Assembly (NCBI GenBank): GCA_035416745.1 | Contig: DAOLNV010000143.1 | Coordinates: 1 to 8,450, forward strand | Origin: Candidatus Hydrogenedentota bacterium | Lineage (GTDB): Bacteria; Hydrogenedentota; Hydrogenedentia; Hydrogenedentales; SLHB01 | Direction of reading: 5' to 3' | Length of the DNA stretch: 8,450 nt | Shown here: positions 6,836-8,450 of the stretch, piece after piece | Layout: each line of letters starts with the position of its first letter | Position numbering within the stretch: position 1 is the stretch's first letter | Program-made: the position numbers and the translations under genes | The notes under the pieces: generated by a model | The model's database searches: none | What the model was told of the DNA's origin: nothing | Seen by the model: only the letters and a program-made list of their open reading frames with translations

Positions 6836-7429
6836 ATGATGGAAACACATTCAGAATCTAGACAGTTTTGCGCGCTCGTAAAGTATGCGATACATGCAGA
6901 CCATCTCGGGCGTGCGTATTCGTTTCGCTATTTCACCGAAGCCACCCCGGCACAACTCGCTGTGATGATTGCTGACGAATTCATTAACCGAGTGGACGAG
7001 GCAATCTCCAACCGGGGTGAAGTGGACGAAGACCTGGAGGTTGAGCGTGCTGAACTTGAGCAGAGATTGGCAGAATTTAGGGAGCAGATAAAGGCGAGCG
7101 GGAACTTAAGCCAAGTCGACGGTTTCGGGGATAGTATCGAAGTGGTTTATCCAACATACGAGTTTACAGTCCTGGCAGCTGGTTCGACAGCTGAATTCAA
7201 TGCGAATGCACTATCGGCACTCGAGGAAGATGAGGATTTCTCATCCTTCTTGGAGAACCACCTTGAAGACATCGACTCTGACGAAGAAACCGGCGAAGCT
7301 GATGACGAAAGGTTGCTTGCTCTCGAGTTTCAACGATTGAGTTCGAGTTCGCCCGCAGAGCTTACACATCAGGACATCCTGCCCTTTCTCAAAAAGGTCG
7401 AGGAGTTTGTCTTCAATGACGAAATGTGA
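6836..7429 (+). CDS. Strongly acidic protein of unknown function
   Basis: A 197-residue protein that I do not recognise. It is very acidic: by hand count 46 Asp/Glu against 14 Lys/Arg, with dense acidic runs at 62-70 (EVDEDLEVE) and 130-158 (EEDEDFSSFLE onward). Residues 35-85 are probably helical with a short coiled-coil-like stretch (ERAELEQRLAEFREQI). Residues 100-120 look like beta strands (IEVVYPTYEFTVLAA). There is no signal peptide or membrane segment, so it should be cytoplasmic. The start is supported by GAGAGGGG immediately upstream, and codon use looks like that of the preceding PLD-like gene, with similar moderate GC. It follows that gene by 112 bases, so the two may be partners. 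Its charge would fit a DNA-mimic, an inhibitor holding a basic partner in check, or simply an acidic adaptor; none of these can be told apart here. It does not resemble DUF3780, the similarly sized protein found in some DUF1156/DUF499 loci, as far as I can judge by eye. Confidence 0.75.
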   Translation: MMETHSESRQFCALVKYAIHADHLGRAYSFRYFTEATPAQLAVMIADEFINRVDEAISNRGEVDEDLEVERAELEQRLAEFREQIKASGNLSQVDGFGDSIEVVYPTYEFTVLAAGSTAEFNANALSALEEDEDFSSFLENHLEDIDSDEETGEADDERLLALEFQRLSSSSPAELTHQDILPFLKKVEEFVFNDEM

Positions 7430-7574
7430 ACTTCAATGAGCCGGACGCCCGTGACGGCCTGTAGCCGCGCATGAGGTTCAGGGTTATCGCACTAGTACGC
7501 CAGCGAAGGTGTCCCGGCGACCCGCAGCGCTCCAATAGGGACTTGGGTGGCACCAAAGGCCGCGCCAAAACTGT

Positions 7575-7581
7575 GAGGAAG
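7575..7581 (+). promoter_or_regulatory. Ribosome binding site deciding the macrodomain start
   Basis: GAGGAAG lies four to nine bases before the ATG at 7585. The frame is open further upstream (an ATG at 7471 and a GTG at 7573 are in frame), but only 7585 has a good Shine-Dalgarno match, and family proteins need only a short segment before the conserved ARAGRY helix. Confidence 0.7.
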
Positions 7582-7584
7582 AAG

Positions 7585-8450
7585 ATGAATAAGCTCAATG
7601 TACTGCCTTGCCTTGACTCGCCCGAAGTCGCCGCAGTCCGCCAGCGAGAATTGGTCATGCACTACGACACGGCGGCTGACCTGGGTCGCTCGGCGGTCGA
7701 GATGGCCCGTGCCGGCCGCTACGTTACGGAGATGGGTCAAACTGTCGACTGGCACGACCAAGTAAAGGCTGCGTGCGCTGCCAAGGTCAGTATCCAGCCG
7801 GAAGCGGACCTTCCCGTTCGACAGCAGACTCCTTTCCGCGAGACGCGCGTCCAGGTCTCCAATGAGACCACCCTCCAGGCCGCAATGCGGTTTGTCGACT
7901 CTGGAATGAAACCACTGGCGCTTAACTTCGCAAACGGGGTCTGCCCCGGAGGCGGGTTCCTGTACGGGGCCTTAGCTCAAGAGGAGACGCTGTGCCGGTC
8001 CAGTGCCTTGTACCTCACGCTCATCGACGACCCGATGTATTCGGTGCACCGCAAGCGCCCGACCCCGGATTCCACCGACTGGGTCATTTATTCGCCAAAC
8101 GTTCCGGTCTTTCGGAACGACGACGGAACGGCACTGGAGCGTCCCTGGCTGCTCAATTTCGTTACCTGCGCGGCCCCCTATGCCCCCGACATCGGCCAGC
8201 CGAAAGCGGGAGACCTTCTGGCAAAACGCATCCACCGCGTCCTCGCAGTCGCACAAGCATACGGATATTCCGCGCTCGTTTTAGGCGCCTGGGGTTGCGG
8301 TGCTTTTGAGAACGACCCACATCGTACTGCCCGCGATTTCCGCCATGCACTGGAAGGTCCGTTTGCCGGAGCGTTCTCCGACATCGTGTTCGCCATCACG
8401 GATTGGTCGCCGGAGCGGAGATTCATTGGACCTTTCCGTGATGCTTTTGC
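7585..8450 (+). CDS. TIGR02452-family macrodomain protein, PARG-type (3' end outside window)
   Basis: The frame encodes 288 residues and is still open at the window edge; family members are near 280-310 residues, so little is missing. It matches the TIGR02452 (DUF2263, microbial PARG-type) macrodomain: N-terminal helix with EMARAGRY (39-46), ADP-ribose-binding strand LALNFAN (111-117), then PGGGF-(x6)-QEE, with Gly122-124 and Gln132-Glu133-Glu134 seven residues apart, the PARG signature GGG-x(6-8)-QEE. Later come LNFVTCAAPYAPD (190-202), LVLGAWGCGAFENDP (231-245) and ITDWSPERRFIGPF (271-284), all family hallmarks. Both catalytic Glu residues are present, so hydrolysis of ADP-ribose from proteins, poly-ADP-ribose or nucleic acid is expected in the cytoplasm. 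GAGGAAG precedes the ATG at 7585. It begins 155 bases after the acidic protein gene and is richer in GC (41 of 60 bases in 8161-8220), so it may be a separate transcription unit. It could protect the host from an ADP-ribosylating toxin or phage enzyme, or have an ordinary house-keeping role. Confidence 0.94.
   Translation, partial: MNKLNVLPCLDSPEVAAVRQRELVMHYDTAADLGRSAVEMARAGRYVTEMGQTVDWHDQVKAACAAKVSIQPEADLPVRQQTPFRETRVQVSNETTLQAAMRFVDSGMKPLALNFANGVCPGGGFLYGALAQEETLCRSSALYLTLIDDPMYSVHRKRPTPDSTDWVIYSPNVPVFRNDDGTALERPWLLNFVTCAAPYAPDIGQPKAGDLLAKRIHRVLAVAQAYGYSALVLGAWGCGAFENDPHRTARDFRHALEGPFAGAFSDIVFAITDWSPERRFIGPFRDAF

Noticed and set aside
7411..7439. Nine-base direct repeat CTTCAATGA around the stop codon of the acidic gene (7411-7419 and 7431-7439).
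   Set aside because: Too short to support a target-site duplication or att site, with no mobile element beside it.
7430..7584. Considered an integron attC site or extra small gene in this gap.
   Set aside because: No GTTRRRY core or paired attC boxes are visible, and the open frame from 7471 has no ribosome binding site and merely continues into the macrodomain gene.

Overview
The window is a piece of a bacterial (possibly archaeal) defence island from an organism of moderate to high GC content. The sequence does not identify the species. All six credible genes lie on the + strand and are packed closely, with no RNA genes, insertion sequences, CRISPR repeats or convincing terminators. Both ends cut through genes: the window opens inside a methyltransferase gene and closes a few codons before the likely end of a macrodomain gene.

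Layout. Bases 1-986 hold the C-terminal part of a DUF1156-type DNA methyltransferase. Bases 1016-1945 hold a PD-(D/E)xK (NucS/DUF91-like) nuclease. Bases 1993-5301 hold a large ATPase with an N-terminal Swt1-type HEPN domain followed by a DUF499 NTPase. The gaps between these three genes are only 29 and 47 bases, so they look like one transcription unit. Bases 5437-6723 hold a PLD-like protein that lacks the catalytic HKD motif. Bases 6836-7429 hold a very acidic protein that I do not recognise. From 7585 to the window end runs a TIGR02452 (microbial PARG-type) macrodomain protein. The gaps in this second half are wider (135, 112 and 155 bases).

How the genes may work together. A DUF1156 methylase with a DUF499 ATPase is the core of the helicase-methylase-ATPase (Hma) type of anti-phage locus. 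By inference, the methylase marks self DNA, and the DUF499 NTPase acts as a sensor or motor whose HEPN domain (intact R-x4-H motif) could cleave RNA. The embedded nuclease and the degenerate PLD protein would add DNA cleavage or binding. The expected helicase is not in the window; it may lie outside, or this variant may lack it. The macrodomain gene is a plausible island neighbour that removes ADP-ribose, but nothing in the sequence ties it firmly to the methylase-ATPase operon.

The most unusual points are: the nuclease gene placed between methylase and ATPase, with a visible drop in GC content; the HEPN-NTPase fusion; the HKD-less PLD protein paired with a strongly acidic partner; the PARG-type macrodomain next door; and a perfect 29-base repeat with a 48-base, frame-preserving period inside the methylase.
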